Shown: piece by piece, positions 30,685 to 39,522 of the stretch
Position numbering within the stretch: the stretch's first letter is position 1
How the letters are laid out: the number at the start of each line of letters is the position of its first letter
NCBI GenBank assembly: GCA_031281025.1
Contig: JAITFY010000050.1
Location: 1-47,264 of the forward strand
Length of the DNA stretch: 47,264 nt
Reading direction: 5' to 3'
From: Treponema sp.
GTDB taxonomy: Bacteria > Spirochaetota > Spirochaetia > Treponematales > Breznakiellaceae
Notes under the pieces: model-generated
What the model saw: the letters and a program-made list of their open reading frames with translations, nothing else
Told to the model about the DNA's origin: nothing
The model's database searches: none
Translations under genes and position numbers: made by a program

Positions 30685-31660
30685 AACATCGAATCGTATG
30701 ACCGGGTTTAATTTGGGTTAACCCGGGATGTTCGTTGAAACAGCGTTCTGTTGCTGCAGGACACCTGGGCGCAAAAGAGCAGAATTCCCCTTTCATTTCC
30801 GGTACGGAAGGACGCACAGGAGCCGGACTTTGGGAATCTGCTTTACTACCACTCTCTGAAATACCTGCGGCGGAAGAAAACAAAAGTTTTGTGTAGGGGT
30901 GATGTGCTTCACGATATAAATCCGCCGATGGGGCTTCTTCCATTAATTCGCCGCGGTACATTACGCCGATACGATCGCAAAAGTAGCAGGCCACCTTAAG
31001 GTCGTGCGCAATGAACAGGAAGGACATGCCTCTTTTTTCACGGATATCAAGTAACAGGTTGAGAATCTGCCCCTGAATGGAAACGTCAAGCGCGGAAACA
31101 ACTTCGTCGCAAATAAGAACTTCTGGTTCCATCAAAAGAGAGCGCGCAATGGAAATACGCTGGCGCTGCCCTCCAGAAAATTCCGAAGACCGTTTTTCAA
31201 GGTCTGCTGTCTGAAGCCCCACCTCATCCAAAATGGCAGCCGCTTTTTCCCACAGTTGTTTTTCACTCACACCACGCTGTTTTAAAGGTTTACGGCAGCC
31301 GGAAACCAGTACTTCGTAAACGCTCATTCGCGGATTAAGCGATCTTGCCGGGTCTTGAAACACATAACGGACTTTTTCCCTGTACTGGCGCAGAGCTTCT
31401 TTTTTTAAATCGTTTACAGAAATAGTTGTATCATTGTTATGGAATAAAATTTCGCCGGAGTCTGCATTATACATTCGTACCAGCATTCTTGCTGTAGTTG
31501 TCTTGCCGCAGCCGGATTCTCCAACAAGACCGTACGCTTCTTTTTTGCCAATAGAAAAGGAAATATCGTTCACTGCATTAACAAAACGCCCAAAACGCGC
31601 AAAAAACCCCGCTTCAAGATTAAAGCGTTTTGTAAGGTTTGAAACAGCAAGAACTGACAT
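30662..31660 (-). CDS. Oligopeptide/dipeptide ABC transporter ATP-binding protein (OppF/DppF type)
   Basis: 332 residues. Walker A GESGCGKTT, Q-loop YVFQDPARSLNPRMS, signature SSEFSGGQRQRISIARSLL, Walker B VLICDEVVSALDVS, H-loop IAHD. The C-terminal oligo_HPY extension (HHPYTKLL...FAPRCPAATERCFNEHPG) assigns it to the OppF/DppF family. It would energise peptide or nickel import with permeases and a binding protein, none of which are adjacent, so it is an orphan subunit here. It follows recX by 47 bp and its end overlaps glgA tail to tail. Confidence 0.88.
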   Translation of the reverse strand: MSVLAVSNLTKRFNLEAGFFARFGRFVNAVNDISFSIGKKEAYGLVGESGCGKTTTARMLVRMYNADSGEILFHNNDTTISVNDLKKEALRQYREKVRYVFQDPARSLNPRMSVYEVLVSGCRKPLKQRGVSEKQLWEKAAAILDEVGLQTADLEKRSSEFSGGQRQRISIARSLLMEPEVLICDEVVSALDVSIQGQILNLLLDIREKRGMSFLFIAHDLKVACYFCDRIGVMYRGELMEEAPSADLYREAHHPYTKLLFSSAAGISESGSKADSQSPAPVRPSVPEMKGEFCSFAPRCPAATERCFNEHPGLTQIKPGHTIRCFNFELAQ

Positions 31661-31707
31661 AGGTTTATTGTAAATGAAAGTGCGAAAATTGGATAGCCTT
31701 TACAGAA

Positions 31708-32172
31708 CTATTCATCTTCCAAAAACCGCTGAACTGCCGCACTAGAAAACCCTTCGCTCCTTAGAAAAAACTTTAGTGAGCGGGTTTGAGCCTCGCTCTC
31801 ATCATGTTTGGGAAATTTACGTGTGTACTTTCCCGCAAAGCGTAAAAGGAGAGCGTATTCGGTTTCCATGTCCAATGCGTTTTTAAGGGCGGTTTCGGCA
31901 TCGTCGCGGTTTACGCCGCGGGCGCACAACGAAACAAGTAGACGTTTTGGAGAGCGAACCAGATGGAGACGGGACTCCAGCCAAAGCCGGGCAAAGCGTT
32001 TGTCATCCAGCAACTGTAAAATACAGAGCTTCTCGATCACTGCATCGATACAGGTTTTTGGGTGACCGCGCTTTTCAAGCTTAAGGCTTAAACCTTTTGT
32101 ACATTGTTCAGCCCTGGCAATTAAGCGCAGGGCGGAGTTTTCGGTGTGTTGACATTTTGGGTCAAGCTCCAT
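31708..32172 (-). CDS. recX: RecX-family regulatory protein
   Basis: 154 residues from an ATG at 32172; an open frame continues upstream through rpsI but is a shadow. RecX triple-helix repeats are visible: LRLIARAEQCTKGLSLKLEKRGH, AVIEKLCILQLLDDKRFARLWLESRLH, SPKRLLVSLCARGVNRDDAETALKNAL. RecX binds RecA filaments and modulates recombination. No recA is nearby. It starts 16 bp after the rpsI stop with no clear Shine-Dalgarno, so translation may be coupled to the ribosomal genes. Confidence 0.8.
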   Translation of the reverse strand: MELDPKCQHTENSALRLIARAEQCTKGLSLKLEKRGHPKTCIDAVIEKLCILQLLDDKRFARLWLESRLHLVRSPKRLLVSLCARGVNRDDAETALKNALDMETEYALLLRFAGKYTRKFPKHDESEAQTRSLKFFLRSEGFSSAAVQRFLEDE

Positions 32173-32188
32173 TTTGCAATGGCAATGC

Positions 32189-32581
32189 TTAACGTTTGGA
32201 GAATTGGAAACGCCTGCGGGCTCCGGGCCGGCCGTATTTTTTACGTTCAACCATGCGGGGATCGCGGGTGAGATAACCGTTGGCGCGTAAACTCGCATAA
32301 TTGGCTTGATCCACCTGGCAAAGCGCTCGTGAAAGACCGTGCCTGCAAGCGCCAGCCTGACCGTTATTGCCGCCTCCATAAACGTTGATCAAAATATCGT
32401 ACTTGTTTTCGTTGGCGGTAACCATTAGAGGCTGGCGAACCATCAAAACATGTTCTCCTTGCGGAAAATATACGGATATATCCCTGCTATTAATAGTGAT
32501 TTTACCGCTTCCGTCCCGGATATAAACCCGCGCTACAGAAGTTTTTCTTCTTCCAGTACCCATTCCAAGATTTTTACTCAT
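32189..32581 (-). CDS. rpsI: 30S ribosomal protein S9
   Basis: 130 residues, normal length. MGTGRRKTSVARVYIRDGSGKITINSRDISVYFP and the basic C-terminus GRPGARRRFQFSKR are diagnostic; the last residues reach the P-site tRNA in the ribosome. It follows rplM by 15 bp, the universal L13-S9 pair. Confidence 0.97.
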   Translation of the reverse strand: MSKNLGMGTGRRKTSVARVYIRDGSGKITINSRDISVYFPQGEHVLMVRQPLMVTANENKYDILINVYGGGNNGQAGACRHGLSRALCQVDQANYASLRANGYLTRDPRMVERKKYGRPGARRRFQFSKR

Positions 32582-32596
32582 ATTTTTTATCTTCCT

Positions 32597-33025
32597 TTAT
32601 ACTTCCAGAATTACCGGATTTTGAGCGGCATGCGGATGGCTGGTTCCTGCATAAATTTTTACGTTTTTTTGCATTTTCCTGCCAAGCGGCCCCTTGGGAA
32701 GCATCCCTTTAACGGCATGTTCCAATGGCAAAACCGGATTTCTTTCCAGAAGTTTTTCAAAACTATTAACTTTAAGACCGCCAACATATCCCGTGTGACG
32801 ATAATACATTTTTTGCTTGGCTTTTCTACCGGTAACTACGATCTTTTCTGCGTTAATTACCACAACAAAATCACCAATTTCCTGATTAGGAACAAAAATC
32901 GCCTTGTTTTTGCCCCGGACTATAGCCGCAATTTTGGCCGCCACCCTGCCCAGGATTTTCCCTTCCGCATCAATAACGTACCATTTACGTTCCACCGATG
33001 CGGGTTTTGCAAATACTGTCTTCAT
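32597..33025 (-). CDS. rplM: 50S ribosomal protein L13
   Basis: 142 residues, normal length. VERKWYVIDAEGKILGRVAAKIA, HTGYVGGLK and AVKGMLPKGPLGRKM are family signatures. An early-assembling 50S protein. First gene of the rplM-rpsI pair on the minus strand, with AAAGG about 10 bases before the ATG. Confidence 0.97.
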   Translation of the reverse strand: MKTVFAKPASVERKWYVIDAEGKILGRVAAKIAAIVRGKNKAIFVPNQEIGDFVVVINAEKIVVTGRKAKQKMYYRHTGYVGGLKVNSFEKLLERNPVLPLEHAVKGMLPKGPLGRKMQKNVKIYAGTSHPHAAQNPVILEV

Positions 33026-33104
33026 AAAAATAACCTTTTATCACCTTTTCAAATATTCTCAATTTACTGTCAATTGTAACGGGATTTTAAGCGTACTAAA
33101 AATC

Positions 33105-34322
33105 TTAATTTGTGTCAATAGGAGCTGGAGCAAACGGATTTTCCGTAATTACTTTGGTTTGTACCCTATCCATTACGGAATTAAAAAAACCCATTGTAAA
33201 ACCGGCAGGGTCTACTCTTCTTGAGTCATACCTCCAAAAACCGTGGCTTGCCAGTAATTCCTCTGTGTATAAATGAAGGGGATAAACCTTTGTATTTCTG
33301 AATCTGCGGTCGTAGTGGGTTATCAGTGGAATCATGCCAATACCGGTAATTGTTAGTTCTGTAATAACTTCCCTTGATTTTGACATCGTTATTTCCTTGG
33401 AAAAAGTAAGAACCATCATCCCGCCAATCAAGTTTTCCTTTTCCAATTGGTGAGAAACAAAATTGCCAAGTGAGTAAAAAACTACAGTTTCCCTTCCGCT
33501 GGGCGCCGTGATGGTTTCCACCCGTTGAAGCACATGCGGATGATGCCCGATAACAAGGTCTACTTCATGTTCTGCAAGAAAGTTTGCAAGCTCAATCTGA
33601 TCCCTTCCCGGCTGTAATCTGTATTCCGCACCCCAATGTATGGAAACAATCAGGAAATCACATAAGGGGCGCAGCGCTATTATCTCCCTTGCCATTACTT
33701 CCCTGTTAATTACAGAAACCAAATTTGGATTATCGCGCGGAAGTGGAATACCATTAAGACTGTGGGTATAAGCCAAAAATCCAAGTGTTATATCGTTTTT
33801 GGTTATTATTCGCGCGCTTTCCCCTTCCTTTCGTGCGCCGATTACTGTTAATCCCTCTATCGTATCCAGAAGATCAAGGGTATTAAGTAAACCCGCAGCA
33901 CGTTTATCCATAGCGTGATTGTTGGCAAGGTTTACGATATGAAAACCTGTATCTGCAAGAGTTTGCGCAAGAGATTGAGGCGTATTAAAAAGCGGAAAAC
34001 CTGTGTAGCCAAAACTTGTTCCTGCCATTACAGTTTCCTGATTTATAAATGCAAGATCGGCGCCCTGAACAATATCTATTACTTCAGAAAAAATCGGCGA
34101 AAAATCATAAACTCCATTTACAAATGATGTGTTGATAATCGAACAGTGAAACAGATTATCTCCTACAGCAACAAAGGAAATAGTATTATGTTCGGGCGTA
34201 AAAACTTCGATTTCGACAATCTCGTCAATTTGATGTGTTTCATTTTGCGAAGAAAACGATTTTGTGTGGCATGATAAAACCAAAATTACAGATAAAAGAA
34301 AAACCCTTATTCCTATTTTCAT
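33105..34322 (-). CDS. CapA-like (PGA_cap) metallophosphatase-fold lipoprotein, copy 1
   Basis: 405 residues. Lipoprotein signal with lipobox LSC (MKIGIRVFLLSVILVLSC). CapA family motifs in order: FVAVGDNLFH, FINQETVM, VNLANNHAMDK, LIVSIHWGAEY, VIGHHPHVLQ and YSLGNFVS. These residues form a calcineurin-like metal site. CapA proteins are linked to poly-gamma-glutamate capsule synthesis, but no pgsB/C homologues are present, so another envelope-polymer role is possible. A close paralogue precedes it by 19 bp, indicating tandem duplication. GGAG lies in front of the ATG at 34322. Confidence 0.85.
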   Translation of the reverse strand: MKIGIRVFLLSVILVLSCHTKSFSSQNETHQIDEIVEIEVFTPEHNTISFVAVGDNLFHCSIINTSFVNGVYDFSPIFSEVIDIVQGADLAFINQETVMAGTSFGYTGFPLFNTPQSLAQTLADTGFHIVNLANNHAMDKRAAGLLNTLDLLDTIEGLTVIGARKEGESARIITKNDITLGFLAYTHSLNGIPLPRDNPNLVSVINREVMAREIIALRPLCDFLIVSIHWGAEYRLQPGRDQIELANFLAEHEVDLVIGHHPHVLQRVETITAPSGRETVVFYSLGNFVSHQLEKENLIGGMMVLTFSKEITMSKSREVITELTITGIGMIPLITHYDRRFRNTKVYPLHLYTEELLASHGFWRYDSRRVDPAGFTMGFFNSVMDRVQTKVITENPFAPAPIDTN

Positions 34323-34341
34323 ACCTGCTCCTGCCTATTTA

Positions 34342-35556
34342 CTAAAATGGATTATTCATAATCACATTGGTTTTAAGTCTATCCAGTACAGAATAGAAAA
34401 AATCAATAGTAAAGCCCTCTGGGTCATATTTTCTAAAACCGTGATTTTCCAGTAATTCCTGAGTGTATAACCATAAAGGATAAACTCTATAATTTCTGAT
34501 ATCAAGATCAAAATGGCTCACTACAGGCAATACACCGGTATCTGTCATAAAAAGTTCTCCTGTAAATTCGCCGCACTCCAATGTAAAACCTTCTTTTACA
34601 AAAGTTACAACTGCCATCCCGCCAATCAATCGTTCTCTTTCTCTCTGATTGGAAATAAAGTTCCCCAAAGAGTAAAAAACAAGGGTTTCTCCTCCGCTTG
34701 GACGTGTAATGGTTTCCACCCGCTGAAGAACGTGAGGATGATGCCCAATAACAAGGTCTACTTCATGCTCTGCAAGGAATTGCGCTAGACTGGTTTGACT
34801 CCTGTCCGGCTCCAGCCGGTATTCTTCGCCCCAATGCATGGAAACAACCAGAAAATCGCATAACGGACGCAGCGCTGTAATTTCGCGTATCATTACCTCT
34901 CTGTTGATTAAAGAAACCAGATTTGGATTGTCACTTGGAAGCGGCCCGCCATTCATGCCAAATGAATAGGCCAAAAATCCAAGACTGATGTTGTTTTTTG
35001 TAATGATTCGGGCGCTTTCTCCTTCTCTGCGCGCGCCAATTACAGTGAGCTCCTCTATTGTGTCCAGAAAATCCAGCGTTGCATACAGTCCTGCAGCTCC
35101 CCTATCCATAGCATGGTTATTTGCAAGGCTTATTACGTCAAAACCCGCTTCGACAAGAACACTCGCAAGAATCTGAGGCGTGTTAAAAGATGGGAATCCT
35201 GTATAACCAAACCTTGTGCCTCCCATAATGGTTTCCTGATTTAAAAAGGCAAGATCGGCGCTTTTAACAATATCTGTTATATATGAATATATCGGTAAAA
35301 AATGATATTCCCCATCTATCATTGATCCTCTTAGTACAGAATAGTGATATAAATTATCACCGCCTGCAATAAATTTAAGCGTATAACGTGGAACATTCTG
35401 GATTTTTTCGGGTTTAAACTCCCTATTAACTTCTGTAACATTATTGAAATAATTATTGTTAATTTCACAGACATCAATTGAGTCTGCGAAAGGTTTGGTA
35501 TGACATGATAAAATAAAAATGATAACTACAATTACAGCAATGTTCCTATTTTTCAA
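34342..35556 (-). CDS. CapA-like (PGA_cap) lipoprotein, copy 2, TTG start
   Basis: 404 residues. The start is TTG at 35556, giving MKNRNIAVIVVIIFILSC with a lipobox, behind a good GGAGG; the first bases overlap the end of prmC by 11 bp. The same motif series as copy 1 is present (GGDNLYH, NQETIM, SLANNHAMDR, VSMHWGEEY, GHHPHVLQ, YSLGNFIS). The two copies align along their whole length. Coupling to prmC suggests transcription from the prfA promoter. Confidence 0.85.
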   Translation of the reverse strand: MKNRNIAVIVVIIFILSCHTKPFADSIDVCEINNNYFNNVTEVNREFKPEKIQNVPRYTLKFIAGGDNLYHYSVLRGSMIDGEYHFLPIYSYITDIVKSADLAFLNQETIMGGTRFGYTGFPSFNTPQILASVLVEAGFDVISLANNHAMDRGAAGLYATLDFLDTIEELTVIGARREGESARIITKNNISLGFLAYSFGMNGGPLPSDNPNLVSLINREVMIREITALRPLCDFLVVSMHWGEEYRLEPDRSQTSLAQFLAEHEVDLVIGHHPHVLQRVETITRPSGGETLVFYSLGNFISNQRERERLIGGMAVVTFVKEGFTLECGEFTGELFMTDTGVLPVVSHFDLDIRNYRVYPLWLYTQELLENHGFRKYDPEGFTIDFFYSVLDRLKTNVIMNNPF

Positions 35557-36406
35557 ACATACCTCCTATAACTCTTTGCGAACCGGAAAGATCCTTAAAT
35601 AATTTTATATCAAAAAAACCCCTTTGTTCAAGTAAAATCGTAATATCAAACATTTGATCCGGATCTGCCTCCATTAAAAGAAAACCGCCTGGTTGCAAAT
35701 AGTCCGGCGCTCCATCTATGATTCGCTCAATTATATTCAGCCCCGTATCTCCTCCGTCCAGAGCAAAACGCGGTTCAAATTGCACCTCATCAGGCAGCGT
35801 TTTTATTTTGCTGGAAGGAATATAAGGAGGGTTACTGACTATTAGGGAAAAAAGTGATTTGGATAGAGCTTTGTATAAATCGCCATGAAAAAACTGAATG
35901 TTATTGCCTGGTAAAAGCCGGGCAGCATTATCTTTGGCTATTTTAAGTGCGCTGGCACAAATATCTGAAGCATGAACTTCAAGTTTGGGCATCTCATGTT
36001 TCAACGCAATTGCTACAGCCCCGCTGCCAGTGCAAAGATCAAGTAAGTGGTGGTTCGTGGTGGTTCGTGGTAAATATTCCTGCATTATTTCCAGTGCTGC
36101 CTCTACCAGCGTTTCGGTATCAGGGCGCGGGACAAGCACGGATGGATTTACTTCAAACTCAAGTCCTCTGAATTCTTTTTTCCCGGTGATGTACGCAACA
36201 CATTCGCCGCTGCATCGTCTTTCGATGAGCGTGCAAAATTCAGCACACGTTTTTTCCGAAAGCACGTCCATTCCCGCTGCAACAAGCGAGCTGCGGTTTG
36301 TTTTTAAAACAAAAGCAAGTAAAATTGACGCATCCAGATTTGGGGACTCGATACCGGCAAACTTTAAGTCGGCAGTTCCCTGGGCGATTGCTTCACGAAC
36401 CAGCAG
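35546..36406 (-). CDS. prmC: Release factor glutamine methyltransferase, probable CTG start
   Basis: Starting at the ATG at 36271 the protein would be 241 residues and lose the helical substrate-binding domain. The frame stays open upstream and reads LLVREAIAQGTADL, aligning with the usual N-terminus of the family, with AGGAGG seven bases before a CTG at 36406. That gives 286 residues, the normal length. The SAM motif is LLDLCTGSGAVAIAL and the catalytic NPPY is in LIVSNPPYIPS. It methylates the GGQ glutamine of release factors; prfA lies directly upstream. A 12-bp tandem repeat around 36047-36070 lies in a variable loop. Confidence 0.85.
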   Translation of the reverse strand: MLVREAIAQGTADLKFAGIESPNLDASILLAFVLKTNRSSLVAAGMDVLSEKTCAEFCTLIERRCSGECVAYITGKKEFRGLEFEVNPSVLVPRPDTETLVEAALEIMQEYLPRTTTNHHLLDLCTGSGAVAIALKHEMPKLEVHASDICASALKIAKDNAARLLPGNNIQFFHGDLYKALSKSLFSLIVSNPPYIPSSKIKTLPDEVQFEPRFALDGGDTGLNIIERIIDGAPDYLQPGGFLLMEADPDQMFDITILLEQRGFFDIKLFKDLSGSQRVIGGMFEK

Positions 36407-36436
36407 TGGAAAACCTCCTGTGTTTTTGCAACAGGT

Positions 36437-37519
36437 TCATTCATTGGATTCCGTTGCGCTGCTTTGCAAAAGTTCTTCTTTGGCGGAAAGCTTCAGGGCA
36501 TCGAAAAGTTCGATTGCATCTCCCTGCATAACAAGATCAAGTTTATAAAGAGTCAGATTGATGCGGTGATCAGTCAGCCTGTTTTGCGGGAAGTTGTATG
36601 TCCTGATTCTCTGCGAGCGGTCGCCGGAACCAACCTGGCTTTTTCTTGCTTCCGCTCTTTGTGCCGCGGCTTTTGCCTCTTCCATTTCAAAAATACGCGC
36701 TCTAAGAATACGCATTGCCTTTGCCTTGTTTTTGATCTGGCTTTTTTCATCCTGGCAGTGAACAGTAATACCTGTTGGCAGGTGCGTTATACGAACAGCG
36801 GAATCCGTTGTGTTAACACTCTGCCCTCCAGGGCCTCCGGCACGCATAACGTCAATGCGAAGATCATCGGGTTTAATGTCAATTTCGGTTTCGTCAGCTT
36901 CGGGCAAAACAGCCACAGTTACCGCCGATGTGTGAATCCTCCCGGAGCTTTCAGTTTCGGGAATTCTCTGTACCCTGTGGACTCCAGACTCATAGCGTAA
37001 ATTCTCATACACATTGTTACCGCTTATCGAAAAAACAATTTCTTTTATACCGCCAAGTTCAGTTTCGTTTAAATTCATTATCTCGAATTTCCAGCCTTTG
37101 TTTTCGGCAAAACGGGAATACATTCGATAAAGATCGGAAGCAAAAAGAGCAGCCTCCTCTCCTCCGGTTCCGGCACGTATTTCCATGATAATGTTTTTTT
37201 CGTCCAGCGGATCTCTGGGAATAAGCAGGAATTTTAAGGCTTCTTTTTTATGCTCAAACAAACTTTCCAGCTCTTTAAGTTCTTCACGAGCCAGCTCTTT
37301 CATTTCTTGATCTTTTTCGTCATGAATAATTTCTTTTGTATCATTGATCTGTTTTTCCAATTCCTCTACTCTATTATAAGTTTGGACAACTTCATCCAAA
37401 TGAGAATGTTCTTTCATTACGTCACGGTAACGGTTTTGATTTTTTACCAATAATGGATCCTGAATCAATTCAGTTAATTCTTCGTGTCGTTTTAATATAG
37501 ATGCCAAGCGTTCGTTCAT
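36437..37519 (-). CDS. prfA: Peptide chain release factor 1
   Basis: 360 residues, normal length. The catalytic GGQ is within [25 protein letters not shown]; the [21 protein letters not shown] block and the C-terminal helix [18 protein letters not shown] are typical. Terminates translation at UAA and UAG. No Shine-Dalgarno: a TATAAA box (37526-37531) ends six bases before the ATG, suggesting a leaderless start, though no clear -35 fits. It heads prfA-prmC-capA-capA. Confidence 0.95.
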   Translation of the reverse strand: MNERLASILKRHEELTELIQDPLLVKNQNRYRDVMKEHSHLDEVVQTYNRVEELEKQINDTKEIIHDEKDQEMKELAREELKELESLFEHKKEALKFLLIPRDPLDEKNIIMEIRAGTGGEEAALFASDLYRMYSRFAENKGWKFEIMNLNETELGGIKEIVFSISGNNVYENLRYESGVHRVQRIPETESSGRIHTSAVTVAVLPEADETEIDIKPDDLRIDVMRAGGPGGQSVNTTDSAVRITHLPTGITVHCQDEKSQIKNKAKAMRILRARIFEMEEAKAAAQRAEARKSQVGSGDRSQRIRTYNFPQNRLTDHRINLTLYKLDLVMQGDAIELFDALKLSAKEELLQSSATESNE

Positions 37520-37551
37520 ATCTGGTTTATATTATCAGAAACATTGATAGT

Positions 37552-38445
37552 TTACAAGTTTACAAAATCGTGAATAAACTCAAGCGCATATTGTTGTATA
37601 CCATCAAAGTATTTTTCAATAAACGCGACAAGCTCCAAACCGACATAGCGGTAATGCCAGCTTTCCCAGTTATAGCCGGTTACCTGCTCATAACCGCGCG
37701 GATACGAAAGAGAAAACCCAAAACGGGAAGCATTGGCGGCAAGCCATGCATATTCCGGGGTACGTGCAAACGCATTTGTAAGGCAGCCAAAGTCAACTAC
37801 AAGCCCCAACTGATGCTGGCTATGCCCTGCACGGGCGGACAACATTTCTGCGGTTGCCAACCCCATGGTTCTTACACGACGCGCAAACGATTCCGCCTGA
37901 TGCGTATATGTTCGAAAGCCGGACGTTACCCCCAAAATGATACCATCTTTTCTGGCAGCGACGGCCATTTCATCAAGAGGAACTTCGGCTAAACTGCGAA
38001 GCGACAGATCCGGCCAGTTTACAAGATAACTATTACTTTTGCTCCTTAATGGCACGATATCATCTGGAAAGAAATCGCTATCAAGAGAATGGTTTTTGTC
38101 TACGAGTCTCCATAAAGAATGTTCTTGTGCAGTTATCACAAAAAGTTCATCGATAAAGTCCCGGCTATTTTCTAAATGTTCAATTATATTCCTGGATATA
38201 CTCTGCGGTAATTTTGAATTTGCCAAAACAATTAATGCACGAATTTTATGTATATCTTCGGCGGGCTCTTCAAGCTCCTCAAATTTTTCAGGAATTCCAT
38301 TGTTAAAAATAATTTCTGAAACTATATTATTAGCAACAGACTGCACATATATATTACTTAATGTACAAGACAGGAAAAAAGGCAAAAACAATAGAGTAAT
38401 GCTGTATCCAGGAAGTTTGGCAAGCTGTTGTACTTTTAGGTTCAT
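37552..38445 (-). CDS. VanY-like D-alanyl-D-alanine carboxypeptidase (M15B), lipoprotein
   Basis: 297 residues. A lipobox LSC follows a hydrophobic stretch (SITLLFLPFFLSC). A helical spacer of ~100 residues precedes the M15 domain: GVTSGFRTYTHQAE, the zinc motif GHSQHQLGLVVDFG and SWHYRYVG. It trims the terminal D-Ala of peptidoglycan stem peptides in the periplasm. The promoter directly abuts the start codon. prfA lies 32 bp downstream on the same strand. Confidence 0.88.
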   Translation of the reverse strand: MNLKVQQLAKLPGYSITLLFLPFFLSCTLSNIYVQSVANNIVSEIIFNNGIPEKFEELEEPAEDIHKIRALIVLANSKLPQSISRNIIEHLENSRDFIDELFVITAQEHSLWRLVDKNHSLDSDFFPDDIVPLRSKSNSYLVNWPDLSLRSLAEVPLDEMAVAARKDGIILGVTSGFRTYTHQAESFARRVRTMGLATAEMLSARAGHSQHQLGLVVDFGCLTNAFARTPEYAWLAANASRFGFSLSYPRGYEQVTGYNWESWHYRYVGLELVAFIEKYFDGIQQYALEFIHDFVNL

Positions 38446-38451
38446 GTTTAC

Positions 38452-38480
38452 ATATTAATATATTGCAGAAAAAATATCAA
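38452..38480 (-). promoter_or_regulatory. Leaderless-type promoter of the VanY-like gene
   Basis: On the minus strand TTGATA (38475-38480), 17 bases, TAATAT (38452-38457), then six bases to the ATG at 38445. There is no Shine-Dalgarno. Confidence 0.65.
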
Positions 38481-38623
38481 ATAGCGAAGCTGCCTATATA
38501 CTTAACGTAAAAACATACAATTTTCTCTGGAAAAAGTTTTAAAAGCTATTAATAGCAAAATTTATTACATATCGCCATTGTTTTTTGGTAATAGATCGTA
38601 TATAACTTAGTTGAGGTGAAACC

Positions 38624-39505
38624 ATGAAAACCTTACAAGATTTAAAAGATCTCTGTGTCCAGAAAGAATTTTTTATCGGTATTGATTCGGATGGTTGTGT
38701 TTTTGATTCTATGGAGCCAAAACACAAAGAATGTTTTTGTCCCGCATTTATTAATAACTTTAATTTGCAAAGCGTTTCCAAATATGCACGCGAAGTTTGG
38801 GAATTTGTCAATTTGTATTCACAAGATAGAGGCTGCAATCGTTTTCACGCAATTATAAAAGCGCTGGATCTTTTGCGTCAGCGGCCTCAAGTAATTAAAC
38901 GCGGTGCAAAAATCATGGAGACATCCGCGCTGAAAGCCTGGATACAAAGGGAATCCAAGCTGGGAAATCCTGCTCTCAAAACCGAATTGGAAAAAACCAG
39001 CAACAGCGAACTGCAGGTTGCCTACCAATGGTCGCTTGATGTTAATGCCGCAGTGGAAAAAATCATACGTGGTGTGCCGCCCTTTCCGTTTTTTAAAGAA
39101 AGCCTTGATAAAATGCAGCAGAAAGCTGATGTTATCGTCGTATCACAGACACCCACAGAAGCTCTTGTGCGTGAGTGGGCGGAGCTGGGTATAGACAAGT
39201 TGATACGTTTCATTGCGGGGCAGGAGTTAGGTACAAAATCGGAACATCTTACATTTGCTGCAAAAGACAAGTACCCCGCTGACAAAATCCTTATGATTGG
39301 CGACGCGCCGGGAGATCTAAAAGCAGCGGTTTCTGTAGATGCGCTTTTTTATCCTATTGTTCCGGGTAACGAAGATGAATCATGGAAACGTTTTTATGAT
39401 GAAGCTCTGGATAAATTTTTTGGAATGACTTTCAAAGGAGCGTATCAGAAAAACCTGCTTAATGAGTTTGAAAAATCTTTACCCGAAAAAGCGCCCTGGT
39501 TATAA
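38624..39505 (+). CDS. HAD-superfamily hydrolase beside sugar permeases
   Basis: 293 residues with a GAGGTG Shine-Dalgarno. HAD motif I is FIGIDSDGCVFDSM, motif II VVSQTPTEAL, motif III around the Lys of AAKDKYP, motif IV ILMIGDAPGDLKAA. A large helical cap (residues ~30-160) separates motif I from the Rossmann core. Likely a phosphatase acting on a sugar phosphate; the permease genes begin 17 bp downstream, which suggests processing of the imported sugar. Substrate unknown. Confidence 0.8.
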   Translation: MKTLQDLKDLCVQKEFFIGIDSDGCVFDSMEPKHKECFCPAFINNFNLQSVSKYAREVWEFVNLYSQDRGCNRFHAIIKALDLLRQRPQVIKRGAKIMETSALKAWIQRESKLGNPALKTELEKTSNSELQVAYQWSLDVNAAVEKIIRGVPPFPFFKESLDKMQQKADVIVVSQTPTEALVREWAELGIDKLIRFIAGQELGTKSEHLTFAAKDKYPADKILMIGDAPGDLKAAVSVDALFYPIVPGNEDESWKRFYDEALDKFFGMTFKGAYQKNLLNEFEKSLPEKAPWL

Positions 39506-39522
39506 CTTTTTAAGGGGAGAAT

